Notes under the pieces: model-generated | What the model was told of the DNA's origin: nothing | The model's input: only the letters and a program-made list of their open reading frames with translations | Databases searched by the model: none | Shown: positions 1 through 5,502 of the stretch, one piece after another | Layout of the letters: every line of letters begins with the position of its first letter | Position numbering within the stretch: the stretch's first letter is position 1 | Position numbers and translations under genes: made by a program | From: Alphaproteobacteria bacterium | GTDB lineage: Bacteria > Pseudomonadota > Alphaproteobacteria > Micropepsales > Micropepsaceae | Length of the DNA stretch: 5,502 nucleotides | Assembly (NCBI GenBank): GCA_003131925.1 | Contig: PKWC01000090.1 | Location: 1-5,502 of the forward strand | Direction: 5' to 3'

Positions 1-6
1 CCCACG

Positions 7-1383
7 ATGGGGGAGGAAAGAAAAGCGCGCCCCCGCCCTCGCTCGCGCGCCCCCGCTCGCACGCCGCGCGTCAACCTCCGCTTAAGGGCGCGCGCGGCAC
101 AATGGCGGACGATTTTCCGGGCTGCTCCCCTGACCGCAATTCTCGATCTTCTGCGAAGCGGCGCGTTCGTGACACGCGAGCGCATCCTTCTCTGGCCCTC
201 GGCACTCCTGATCGGATTCGCAGCGGCGCTCATCTTCTTTGCCGCCACGGCGCATGGAAACAGCGACTACCACGGCCGCCCGCTCGGCTCGGATTTTTCG
301 AATGTCTACGCCGCCGGAACCTTTGTGCGCGAAGGCAAACCCGCGGCACCCTTCGATCCGCAGCTGCAGCGCACACAGGAACAGGTCATTTTCGGGAAGG
401 CGACGCCCTTTTATGGCTGGCACTATCCCCCTTTCTTTCTGCTGATCGCAGCGCCGCTCGCGTTTCTGTCCTATTTGCCCGCGCTGATGGTGTGGCAGCT
501 ATCGACTCTCGCGCTCTATCTCCTGGCGCTCGCGAAATTGTTGCGAACCGGCCCCGCGCCGCGCCGCGCGAGGGACCCGCTGTGGATTCTTCTTGCGGTT
601 GCCTTTCCGGCCGTCTTCGTCAATCTCATTCACGGCCACAACGGATTTCTCACCACGGCGCTCCTGGCGGGCGGGCTTGCATGTCTCGACGAGCGTCCGT
701 TTCTCGCGGGAATTCTGTTCGGCCTCCTCGCCTACAAGCCGCAATTCGTCGCGATGATTCCGCTTGTGCTCGTCGCGACGGCGCGCTGGCGCACGCTGGG
801 AGCGGCAGCGCTCACCGTCGCGGCGCTCGCCTGCGTGGTCACGGCAATGTTCGGCGTCGAGGTGTGGAGCGCGTTCCTTGCTTCCGCCCATTTCACCCGT
901 ACGGTCGTGCTCGAACAGGGCTCCACGGGCTTCAACAAGATCCAGAGCGTGTTCGCGTGGGTGCGCATGTGGGGCGGACCGGTTCCGCTCGCATATGCGG
1001 TGCAGGGCGCCGTCAGCATCGCGACGGCCTTCTTTCTCGTGCGCGTCTGGCGCGGGCCCGCTTCACGTTCCGAAAAGGGTGCGCTCCTCTGCCTCGCCGC
1101 GATTCTCACCACGCCCTATTCGCTTGACTACGATCTGATGGCGCTCGCGCCCGCCATTGTACTTCTCGCCGGTCAGGGATTCGTCCGTGGATTTCGGCCC
1201 TGCGAAATCACGGTGCTCACGGCGCTGTGGATCGTGCCGATCGTCACGCGGGGTGTTGCCTTGATAACTCTCGTACCGCTCGGCGTGGTTACGATGCTCG
1301 CCGCGTTCGCATTTGTCGCATTGCATGTACCCGACAGGGAACGCCGCCCGTTGCCGCTTGCCGCTGCGGGCTATGTCCCGTGA
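7..1383 (+). CDS. GT87-family (DUF2029) membrane glycosyltransferase, copy 1
   Basis: This 458-residue multi-pass membrane protein is probably a GT-C glycosyltransferase that moves a sugar from a polyprenyl-phosphate donor to a periplasmic acceptor, as the mycobacterial mannosyltransferase PimE does. Visible family marks are a first membrane helix at about residues 61-82, then a periplasmic loop with GSDFSNVYAAG (D96, at the place of the proposed GT87 catalytic aspartate), WHYPP at 138-142, GHNGF at 210-214, LLAYKPQ at 240-246 and TTPYSLDYDL at 368-377, with hydrophobic helices between them to about residue 440. The start is uncertain: ATG 7 leaves no room to see a ribosome binding site, the frame is open to the window edge, and residues 1-35 are Arg/Pro-rich. 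GTG 169 (residue 55) is an alternative, but residues 49-59 (LRSGAFVTRER) resemble the N-terminus of many GT87 proteins as I remember them, favouring an upstream start. Its stop overlaps the next gene. The donor and acceptor sugars are not known. Confidence 0.85.
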   Translation: MGEERKARPRPRSRAPARTPRVNLRLRARAAQWRTIFRAAPLTAILDLLRSGAFVTRERILLWPSALLIGFAAALIFFAATAHGNSDYHGRPLGSDFSNVYAAGTFVREGKPAAPFDPQLQRTQEQVIFGKATPFYGWHYPPFFLLIAAPLAFLSYLPALMVWQLSTLALYLLALAKLLRTGPAPRRARDPLWILLAVAFPAVFVNLIHGHNGFLTTALLAGGLACLDERPFLAGILFGLLAYKPQFVAMIPLVLVATARWRTLGAAALTVAALACVVTAMFGVEVWSAFLASAHFTRTVVLEQGSTGFNKIQSVFAWVRMWGGPVPLAYAVQGAVSIATAFFLVRVWRGPASRSEKGALLCLAAILTTPYSLDYDLMALAPAIVLLAGQGFVRGFRPCEITVLTALWIVPIVTRGVALITLVPLGVVTMLAAFAFVALHVPDRERRPLPLAAAGYVP

Positions 1384-2810
1384 GCATTTCGAAGACGATG
1401 CAATGGCGCATTCCTGCTGCGCCGGGAACACTGCTCCAGCGATGGTTGTGGATCTGCGCTGCGCCGGAACGTCAGTTCCTGTTTTTCGCCATTATCGGCG
1501 GCATTATCCTGTTGGCGCTGATCCCGCCGCTGGCGGGCGGCAATGAAACATACAATTTCCAGCGCGTAGCGGGCATCGCGGCCGTTCATCCGCTGATCGA
1601 GCCTGCTCCCGTACCCCAGGGCGTAGCGCGGCTGCTGGACCAGGCCAGCCGGCAGTTTCCGCAAGGCGCCGCGCTGCCCCTCCACTATTCGTCGTCCCAG
1701 TTCCACACCCTCGCCGCCATTCCGCTTGCCGGCAATATTCGCACGACGTTGCAGCCCAACGCGATCGCCGTCCTCAACCCCGTCGCTTACATCCCGCAGG
1801 CGATGGCGTACGGGCTGGGAGAGGTATCGGGCCTGCCGCCGCTCGTCCTCTTCTATCTGGCCCGCATCGCCGGCGCGGCTGCTGCGATCGGCATCACCTT
1901 TCTCGCCATTCGCCGCATGCCGTTCAACCGCTATGGCCTCTGTGCACTGGCGCTGTTTCCGACAATAACATTCTCGCGGAGCACGCTCGACGCGGACCAG
2001 CTCACCAACGCGCTCGCGTTTTTCTTCGCCGCGAGCGTGCTCGCGGCCATGGTCCGGCCTGGGCAAATTTCGGCGAGATCCTTTGCGACGCTCGTCGTGT
2101 CCGCATTCCTGATTGCGCAATGCAAGAGCGCCTACCTCGTCCTACCGCCTCTTGCTTTCGCCATTCCTGCCGAACGCTACGGTTCGCGGCACCGCTGGCT
2201 CTTCGCATCCGCTCTGATTGTATTGCCCGGAATGGTGATGAGCATCGGCTGGATGGTTTTGCTGAAGCATTCGTTCTTCGCCGGCCTCCACTATCACACC
2301 TGGGCTGGAGATGTTTATCCCGACGGTCAGATGGCGCGCATTCTCGCGGACCCGCTCGCCTACGCCGTGGTGCTGTTGCGAACCCTATTCGCGACAAAAC
2401 TGGCTCCGGCCGCGTTGCTGGGTTTCATCGGTGTATTTGGTCCGCCGGTCGAAATGCCACTGAGCTTCCACATATTGGTTTTGGCCGGCCTCTTTCTTGT
2501 GCTCGCAGGAGAGGGCGGCGCGCTGCGCCCGCCGCCTGCCGCGCGCTGGCTTGCGCTCGGCGCTTTCTGCGCCGGCTTTGTCCTCGTCCTGACGCTGCTC
2601 TATGTTCAATGGAATGGACTCGGTGCGCCGGTCGTCGAAGGATTCCAGGGACGCTATCTCTATCCACTCGCGGCCCCTCTGCTGATTTTTCTGCCGCGCC
2701 GGAAGCCAACGGCATATTTCGGCCTCGACGCGCCGCAATGGGCCAATGTACTGGGAATCGTTGCGGTGTTTGGAACGGTCCTGGTAACCTGGACCACCTA
2801 CTGGGGCTGA
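1380..2810 (+). CDS. DUF2142-family multi-pass membrane protein (GT-C-like)
   Basis: The product is 476 residues if translation starts at GTG 1380, or 470 from ATG 1398. It matches the DUF2142 family, predicted integral membrane proteins related to GT-C glycosyltransferases and common in polysaccharide loci; no exact reaction is established. Evidence: a first helix at about 33-50, followed by PPLAGGNETYNFQR (49-62), which corresponds to the acidic first-loop motif PPDExxHFxR (E56 kept, the usual D is N55); a long periplasmic loop; PNAIAVLNPVAYIPQ (126-140), typical of the family; SRSTLDADQLTN (199-210); and GFQGRYLYP (421-429), the family's C-terminal signature. Length is normal for the family. 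GTG 1380 shares GTGA with the stop of the upstream GT87 gene, suggesting coupled translation; neither start has a clear Shine-Dalgarno sequence. Both genes are GC-rich and probably form one operon. A short piece of this gene, 2566-2608, recurs at the end of the window. Confidence 0.87.
   Translation: MSISKTMQWRIPAAPGTLLQRWLWICAAPERQFLFFAIIGGIILLALIPPLAGGNETYNFQRVAGIAAVHPLIEPAPVPQGVARLLDQASRQFPQGAALPLHYSSSQFHTLAAIPLAGNIRTTLQPNAIAVLNPVAYIPQAMAYGLGEVSGLPPLVLFYLARIAGAAAAIGITFLAIRRMPFNRYGLCALALFPTITFSRSTLDADQLTNALAFFFAASVLAAMVRPGQISARSFATLVVSAFLIAQCKSAYLVLPPLAFAIPAERYGSRHRWLFASALIVLPGMVMSIGWMVLLKHSFFAGLHYHTWAGDVYPDGQMARILADPLAYAVVLLRTLFATKLAPAALLGFIGVFGPPVEMPLSFHILVLAGLFLVLAGEGGALRPPPAARWLALGAFCAGFVLVLTLLYVQWNGLGAPVVEGFQGRYLYPLAAPLLIFLPRRKPTAYFGLDAPQWANVLGIVAVFGTVLVTWTTYWG
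2566..2608 (+). repeat. Internal DUF2142 segment that recurs at the window end (copy A)
   Basis: This segment of the DUF2142 gene encodes part of a membrane helix (GFVLVLTLLYV). It aligns without gaps to 5460-5502 with 3 mismatches in 43 bases, at 2568, 2572 and 2586; within it, 2573-2608 has a single mismatch in 36 bases. This copy sits in an intact reading frame, so it is the likely source form. Confidence 0.85.
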
Positions 2811-3055
2811 CGACCAGTGCACCAAACGCGGCGACCGCGACCGCCTACCGGGCGTTGCAACCTGTTTCCCGGAAACGATTCCCCAAGCCGCCGATCTGCG
2901 CTTGCTTAACGCGACAGCAACCACACGCTCCTAAGACTCTCTTCGATGCTTCGCGGATTTTTGCCGCTCTTACACCTGGAACCGCAGTTGCGTATCCATC
3001 CCGTTACGTTCGCCCAAGCCATCGTCGCCGATGGCATTCCACGCCAGCAGATGCC
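2811..3055. other. Intergenic region between DUF2142 and acyltransferase genes
   Basis: These 245 bases hold no convincing gene. The reading frame of the acyltransferase is open through the region, but the translation is not protein-like and has no ATG nearby, so I treat it as non-coding. I see no good sigma-70 promoter pair and no hairpin followed by a T-run, so no intrinsic terminator is supported. Two structured spots are visible: a 13-base palindrome at 2864-2876 and an alternative hairpin pair at 3018-3057. The gap and the drop in GC after it suggest the downstream gene may have its own promoter here. Confidence 0.6.
2864..2876. promoter_or_regulatory. Short perfect inverted repeat, possible operator
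   Basis: GTTTCC-C-GGAAAC is a perfect 6-base inverted repeat around one central base. It overlaps a second, weaker one (GGAA-ACGA-TTCC at 2871-2882). The size and position upstream of the acyltransferase gene would suit a repressor site, but no promoter can be placed beside it and short palindromes occur by chance. Confidence 0.15.
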
Positions 3056-3057
3056 AT
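3018..3057 (+). promoter_or_regulatory. Two mutually exclusive hairpins at the acyltransferase start
   Basis: Segment 1 (3018-3024, GCCATCG) pairs perfectly with segment 2 (3029-3035, CGATGGC) across a 4-base loop. The overlapping stretch 3031-3037 (ATGGCAT) instead pairs perfectly with 3051-3057 (ATGCCAT) across a 13-base loop, and that second pairing buries the first two bases of the start codon at 3056-3058. The two hairpins compete for the same bases, so only one can form. No purine-rich Shine-Dalgarno sequence is visible before the ATG. This is the geometry of a translational on/off switch; function is inferred, not shown. Confidence 0.3.
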
Positions 3058-4138
3058 GAAAAAGCGCTTCATTGCTTTGGACGGTATGCGCGGCGTGTGC
3101 GCGCTTACGGTGTTTCTCACTCACCTGATTCCGTTGCATGCGGCGCACGGACATACCGCAATCCGCCACGGGTACATTGCCGTAGATACGTTTTTCATGA
3201 TCAGCGGCTTCGTCATCGCCGCATCATATGAACAACGCCTTCTCAACGGGTTGTCGACAGTTAAATTTTTGCGGGCGCGCGTGAGGAGGCTTGGGCCAAC
3301 TTACTGGTTAGGCATGACCCTCGGAGCAATCTGCTGGGGGGTCATTCTGATTGCCCTGAGCCACATCGGTGCCCAGGTTGCCGTTCCATCGATTGTTACC
3401 CTGCTCATTTTCGAATCGCTCCTGATTCCAATGATCGGCAGCTCGCCCGACGCCTTCCCATTGAATAATCCGGCGTGGTCCATCTTCGGCGAAGTCGCCG
3501 TCAATCTCCTATACGCGCGGACCATCAAATGGCTGAGTCCCGCAACGCTTGTGGTGATTATTTGCGGGGGCTGGCTGACGACCTTGTTGATCGCCACAAA
3601 ATCTCTAGATCATTGGAATTTCGGCTGGTCGGGCAATACCATACTCATATCGCCTGTACGCGCGATTCCGGCATTCGCGATGGGTGTCCTCATCTATAGA
3701 ATGTCGATTTCTGGTTGGCTGTCGCGCCTACCCGCCGTGCCCGCGTTTGTTCCGATGGTTATCTGGTGCTGTCTGGCGATTGCCCCGAACCTTGTCAATT
3801 CCACTTTGACGGATGCGATCGCCGTGACGATGATTACACCCGTTCTGGTCGCATGCCTTGTGAGAAGCAAAGAACCCACCTCTGGATGGTGCACACAATT
3901 GGGGCATCTTTCGTATCCACTTTACCTATGTCAGATGCCGGTGATCTTATTGGCTAACGCAGTGAGCCCCACCTGGAATGCGGAGCAAATGATGCTTCTC
4001 ACCACCCTTGTCTTGGTGGCGACGCTGGCGCTCGCCTATGCGATAGCCGCGTGGTTGGAACCGCCAATTTCGGAACCAGCCAACGCAGGACCGGCCACGG
4101 GGACCATCCCTAACCGGGCGGACGTGCTCATCGGCTAA
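3056..4138 (+). CDS. Acyltransferase-3 (AT3) family membrane O-acyltransferase
   Basis: This 360-residue integral membrane protein belongs to the acyltransferase-3 family (OafA/NodX/WecH type), which transfers acyl groups, often acetyl, to extracytoplasmic sugars. The family order is complete: R12-x10-H23 in the first helix (ALDGMRG...THL), the pattern linked to catalysis in OafB; YIAVDTFFMISGF (40-52); FLRARVRRLGPTYW (71-84); NNPAWSIFGEVAVNLLY (137-153); and LSYPLYLCQMP (285-295). About ten hydrophobic helices are evident, length is typical, and there is no fused SGNH domain. At the last motif the usual Y-L-x-H-x-P reads Y290-L-C-Q293-M-P, with Gln in place of His. ATG 3056 is chosen because the core domain begins at once and no in-frame start lies close upstream. 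GC in five sampled 60-base lines is about 53%, against about 67% in four lines from the neighbouring genes, which suggests separate acquisition. It probably decorates the glycan made by the adjoining GT-C proteins. Confidence 0.9.
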   Translation: MKKRFIALDGMRGVCALTVFLTHLIPLHAAHGHTAIRHGYIAVDTFFMISGFVIAASYEQRLLNGLSTVKFLRARVRRLGPTYWLGMTLGAICWGVILIALSHIGAQVAVPSIVTLLIFESLLIPMIGSSPDAFPLNNPAWSIFGEVAVNLLYARTIKWLSPATLVVIICGGWLTTLLIATKSLDHWNFGWSGNTILISPVRAIPAFAMGVLIYRMSISGWLSRLPAVPAFVPMVIWCCLAIAPNLVNSTLTDAIAVTMITPVLVACLVRSKEPTSGWCTQLGHLSYPLYLCQMPVILLANAVSPTWNAEQMMLLTTLVLVATLALAYAIAAWLEPPISEPANAGPATGTIPNRADVLIG

Positions 4139-4144
4139 ATCGCC

Positions 4145-4167
4145 TTCCTGGCGGCGCTTAACAGGAA
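4145..4167. other. Inverted repeat in the gap before the second GT87 gene
   Basis: TTCCTG (4145-4150) and CAGGAA (4162-4167) are perfect 6-base arms around an 11-base loop, starting 7 bases after the acyltransferase stop. There is no T-run, so it is not a standard intrinsic terminator. The second arm contains an AGGAAAG sequence that resembles a ribosome binding site, but it is 27 bases before the ATG at 4197, too far to serve it. Confidence 0.2.
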
Positions 4168-4196
4168 AGCAACCGCGCTCAGCTATTTCTTGAGCC

Positions 4197-5486
4197 ATGC
4201 CGGCAACTCAGTCTGGATCTGCGCCAACAGAGAGCCGCGCATCGCGTGCAGGGACTCCCGTGCTGGCCGCCGCCTCGGGCCTGGGCATCGCGTTTGTCGT
4301 TACGCTTACGGTCATGTGCGGATTGCACAAGCTGAACTTCGATTCACACGGCTATCCGATCGTTAACGACTTCGTATCCTTTTGGTCCGCTGGACGGCTC
4401 GTGCTTCAAGGCCATGCGCTTGCCGCCTACGACCCGCATCTGAGGCACGCCGCCGAAATTGCAACGGTCGGCCATCCGTTCAAGGACGAACTCGGTTGGT
4501 GGTACCCGCCGCTCTTTCTGTTCGTCGCTGGAGCGCTTGCGTATCTGCCATACGCAGCGGCATTCAACACGCTGAATTGTGTGACATTGCTCCTGCACGC
4601 GAGTGTCACCGCGATGATCGCCAGACGCCGTGAAGCGTTTTTTCTCGCCGCAGCCGCGCCTTGGGCGATGTTCGGCATGATGAGGGGTCAGAACCAGTTT
4701 CTGACCGCATCCATCATCGGCGCGGCGCTTTTGACGCTCGAGCGGCGCCCTGCGCTCAGCGGCATCATTCTTGGTCTTCTGAGCTACAAGCCGCATCTCG
4801 GATTGCTGTTCCCGATCGCACTCGCTTTCGGCGGATACTGGCGCGCGTTCGGCTGGGCGTGCGCGGGTACGGCGTTTTGGACCGCGCTGTCCGGCTCTGT
4901 CTTCGGATTCGACACGTTTCTGCCTTTCATCCATGGGCTTTCGGCCGTGGGCCACAAAGAGCTTGTCACGGATCCAAACTATCTGCCCTGCCTGCAGAGC
5001 CTTTATGGTCTGGCGCGCAGCGTGGGATTTTCCGATGGAACCGCCTGGGTGATGCAGGCCTGCATCAGCGCCGCATGTGTCGTCGCCATCGCCGGTCTAT
5101 GGCGCAGCAAGGCTGCTTTCGAGTTGAAGGCGGCAGGCGTTGCCGTGGCGATACCGCTCGTCACGCCCTACGTCTGGCCCTACGACCTCGCCACGCTAAC
5201 GGTCGCGCTGTCGTTCCTCTACCGGCATCGTCCCTTCGATGGGAAGGAATGGGCCGCGGTGGCCATCTCGATTTTCAGTTTCGGAACATTCTGGTGGCAC
5301 ACCAGTCATCCGGCCGCGCTGATCGCTTGTGCCGCCGTCGGCGCTGTCGTTTGGTGGCGCTCACTGGATGCCGGACGCATTGCCGTTCGGGCACGCGAGG
5401 AGGCGGACTCTGCCGCGCGCATGCTTCCTGTCGATGCAAGTGCAGAGTTCGGACCAATCTCCGCGTCGGCTTTGTCCTCATCCTGA
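4197..5486 (+). CDS. GT87-family (DUF2029) membrane glycosyltransferase, copy 2
   Basis: This 429-residue protein is a divergent paralogue of the first gene in the window, with the same marks in the same order: first helix at about 22-42, IVNDFVSFWSAG (55-66, D58 at the proposed catalytic position), WWYPP (101-105), GQNQF (164-168), GLLSYKPH (193-200) and LVTPYVWPYDL (321-331), with about ten or more membrane helices. It is expected to be a polyprenyl-phosphate-dependent GT-C sugar transferase acting on the periplasmic face; the sugar is unknown. An in-frame TGA at 4191 means the gene cannot start upstream of 4197. ATG 4197 has no nearby Shine-Dalgarno sequence, while GTG 4260 (residue 22) follows AGGGA at 4250-4254 by five bases and lies just before the first helix, so a 408-residue form is possible. 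Residues 392-429 form a hydrophilic tail, and the last nine codons including the stop lie in the repeat shared with the DUF2142 gene, so the C-terminus may have been altered. Confidence 0.88.
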   Translation: MPATQSGSAPTESRASRAGTPVLAAASGLGIAFVVTLTVMCGLHKLNFDSHGYPIVNDFVSFWSAGRLVLQGHALAAYDPHLRHAAEIATVGHPFKDELGWWYPPLFLFVAGALAYLPYAAAFNTLNCVTLLLHASVTAMIARRREAFFLAAAAPWAMFGMMRGQNQFLTASIIGAALLTLERRPALSGIILGLLSYKPHLGLLFPIALAFGGYWRAFGWACAGTAFWTALSGSVFGFDTFLPFIHGLSAVGHKELVTDPNYLPCLQSLYGLARSVGFSDGTAWVMQACISAACVVAIAGLWRSKAAFELKAAGVAVAIPLVTPYVWPYDLATLTVALSFLYRHRPFDGKEWAAVAISIFSFGTFWWHTSHPAALIACAAVGAVVWWRSLDAGRIAVRAREEADSAARMLPVDASAEFGPISASALSSS

Positions 5487-5502
5487 CGCTGCTCTATGTT
5501 CA
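5460..5502 (+). pseudogene. Partial DUF2142-like segment at the window end (copy B)
   Basis: The last 43 bases repeat 2566-2608 of the DUF2142 gene at 40 of 43 positions, and 5467-5502 matches at 35 of 36. Read in the DUF2142 frame they give VGFVLILTLLYV, against AGFVLVLTLLYV in the intact gene. This frame is shifted relative to the overlapping GT87 gene, and I find no ATG, GTG or TTG start in it for about 80 bases upstream. The similarity starts at about residue 396 of the 476-residue protein, so the first four fifths of a DUF2142 gene are missing here. It continues to the window edge, so its full length is unknown. It may be a truncated gene remnant, a recombination scar, or an assembly misjoin. 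Confidence 0.6.

Noticed and set aside
102..1127. Long second-frame open reading frame inside GT87 copy 1
   Set aside because: It is an Arg/Ser/Ala-rich shadow typical of high-GC DNA, with no recognisable domain, and it covers a gene with clear family motifs.
1227..1379. Upstream extension of the DUF2142 reading frame to ATG 1227
   Set aside because: It would overlap the GT87 gene by about 150 bases, and its translation is Cys/Arg-rich and unlike a DUF2142 N-terminus.
1371..2120. Minus-strand open frame of 249 codons opposite the DUF2142 gene
   Set aside because: The translation is rich in Arg, Glu, Gln and Gly with no hydrophobic core or motif, as expected for antisense to a GC-rich membrane-protein gene.
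2777..2795. 19-base near-palindrome at the end of the DUF2142 gene
   Set aside because: The arms pair with one mismatch around a single central base, leaving almost no loop. There is no T-run and it lies within conserved coding sequence, so neither a terminator nor an operator is supported.
2902..2998. Candidate promoter elements in the DUF2142-acyltransferase gap (TTGCTT 2902, TTGCCG 2961, TATCCA 2993)
   Set aside because: No -35/-10 pair has acceptable spacing; TTGCCG to TATCCA is 26 bases apart.
2120..3055. Upstream extension of the acyltransferase reading frame (open from 2120)
   Set aside because: It lies mostly in another frame of the DUF2142 gene, its translation is Arg/Pro/Ala-rich with no family features, and the AT3 domain begins exactly at ATG 3056.
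4158..4189. Possible sigma-70 promoter before GT87 copy 2 (TTAACA at 4158-4163)
   Set aside because: The -35-like hexamer is good, but at 17-18 base spacing the -10 position reads AGCTAT or GCTATT, a poor match; TATTTC needs a 20-base spacer.
4344..4955. Minus-strand open frame of 203 codons opposite GT87 copy 2
   Set aside because: It has the same charged, low-structure antisense composition and no ribosome binding site or family resemblance.

Overview
The window looks like part of a bacterial chromosome (or a short contig) from a high-GC Gram-negative organism, most likely a proteobacterium. The lineage is a low-confidence guess from composition and protein style; there is no rRNA, tRNA or other marker gene to settle it. 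All convincing genes are on the + strand and all four encode multi-pass inner-membrane proteins of envelope glycan biology.

Layout: (1) 7-1383, a GT87-family (DUF2029) polyprenyl-phosphate-sugar glycosyltransferase, whose start is uncertain because it lies at the window edge. (2) 1380-2810, a DUF2142-family GT-C-like membrane protein that begins in a 4-nt GTGA overlap with gene 1, so the two are probably translationally coupled. (3) A 245-nt gap with no convincing promoter, but with a pair of mutually exclusive hairpins next to the following start codon. (4) 3056-4138, an acyltransferase-3 (AT3) family membrane O-acyltransferase, clearly lower in GC than its neighbours. (5) A 58-nt gap. (6) 4197-5486, a second, divergent GT87 protein. 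(7) The last 43 bases, which are a near copy of a piece of the DUF2142 gene and overlap the stop codon of the second GT87 gene.

Taken together the genes suggest a small locus that assembles or decorates a cell-surface glycan or glycolipid on the periplasmic side: GT-C enzymes would add sugars from polyprenyl-phosphate donors, and the AT3 protein would O-acylate (for example O-acetylate) the product. The substrate cannot be read from the sequence. I see no CRISPR array, transposase, integrase, phage gene, toxin-antitoxin pair or RNA gene. The two most unusual signals are the terminal DUF2142-like repeat, which marks either a rearrangement or an assembly junction, and the switch-like hairpin pair at the acyltransferase start.
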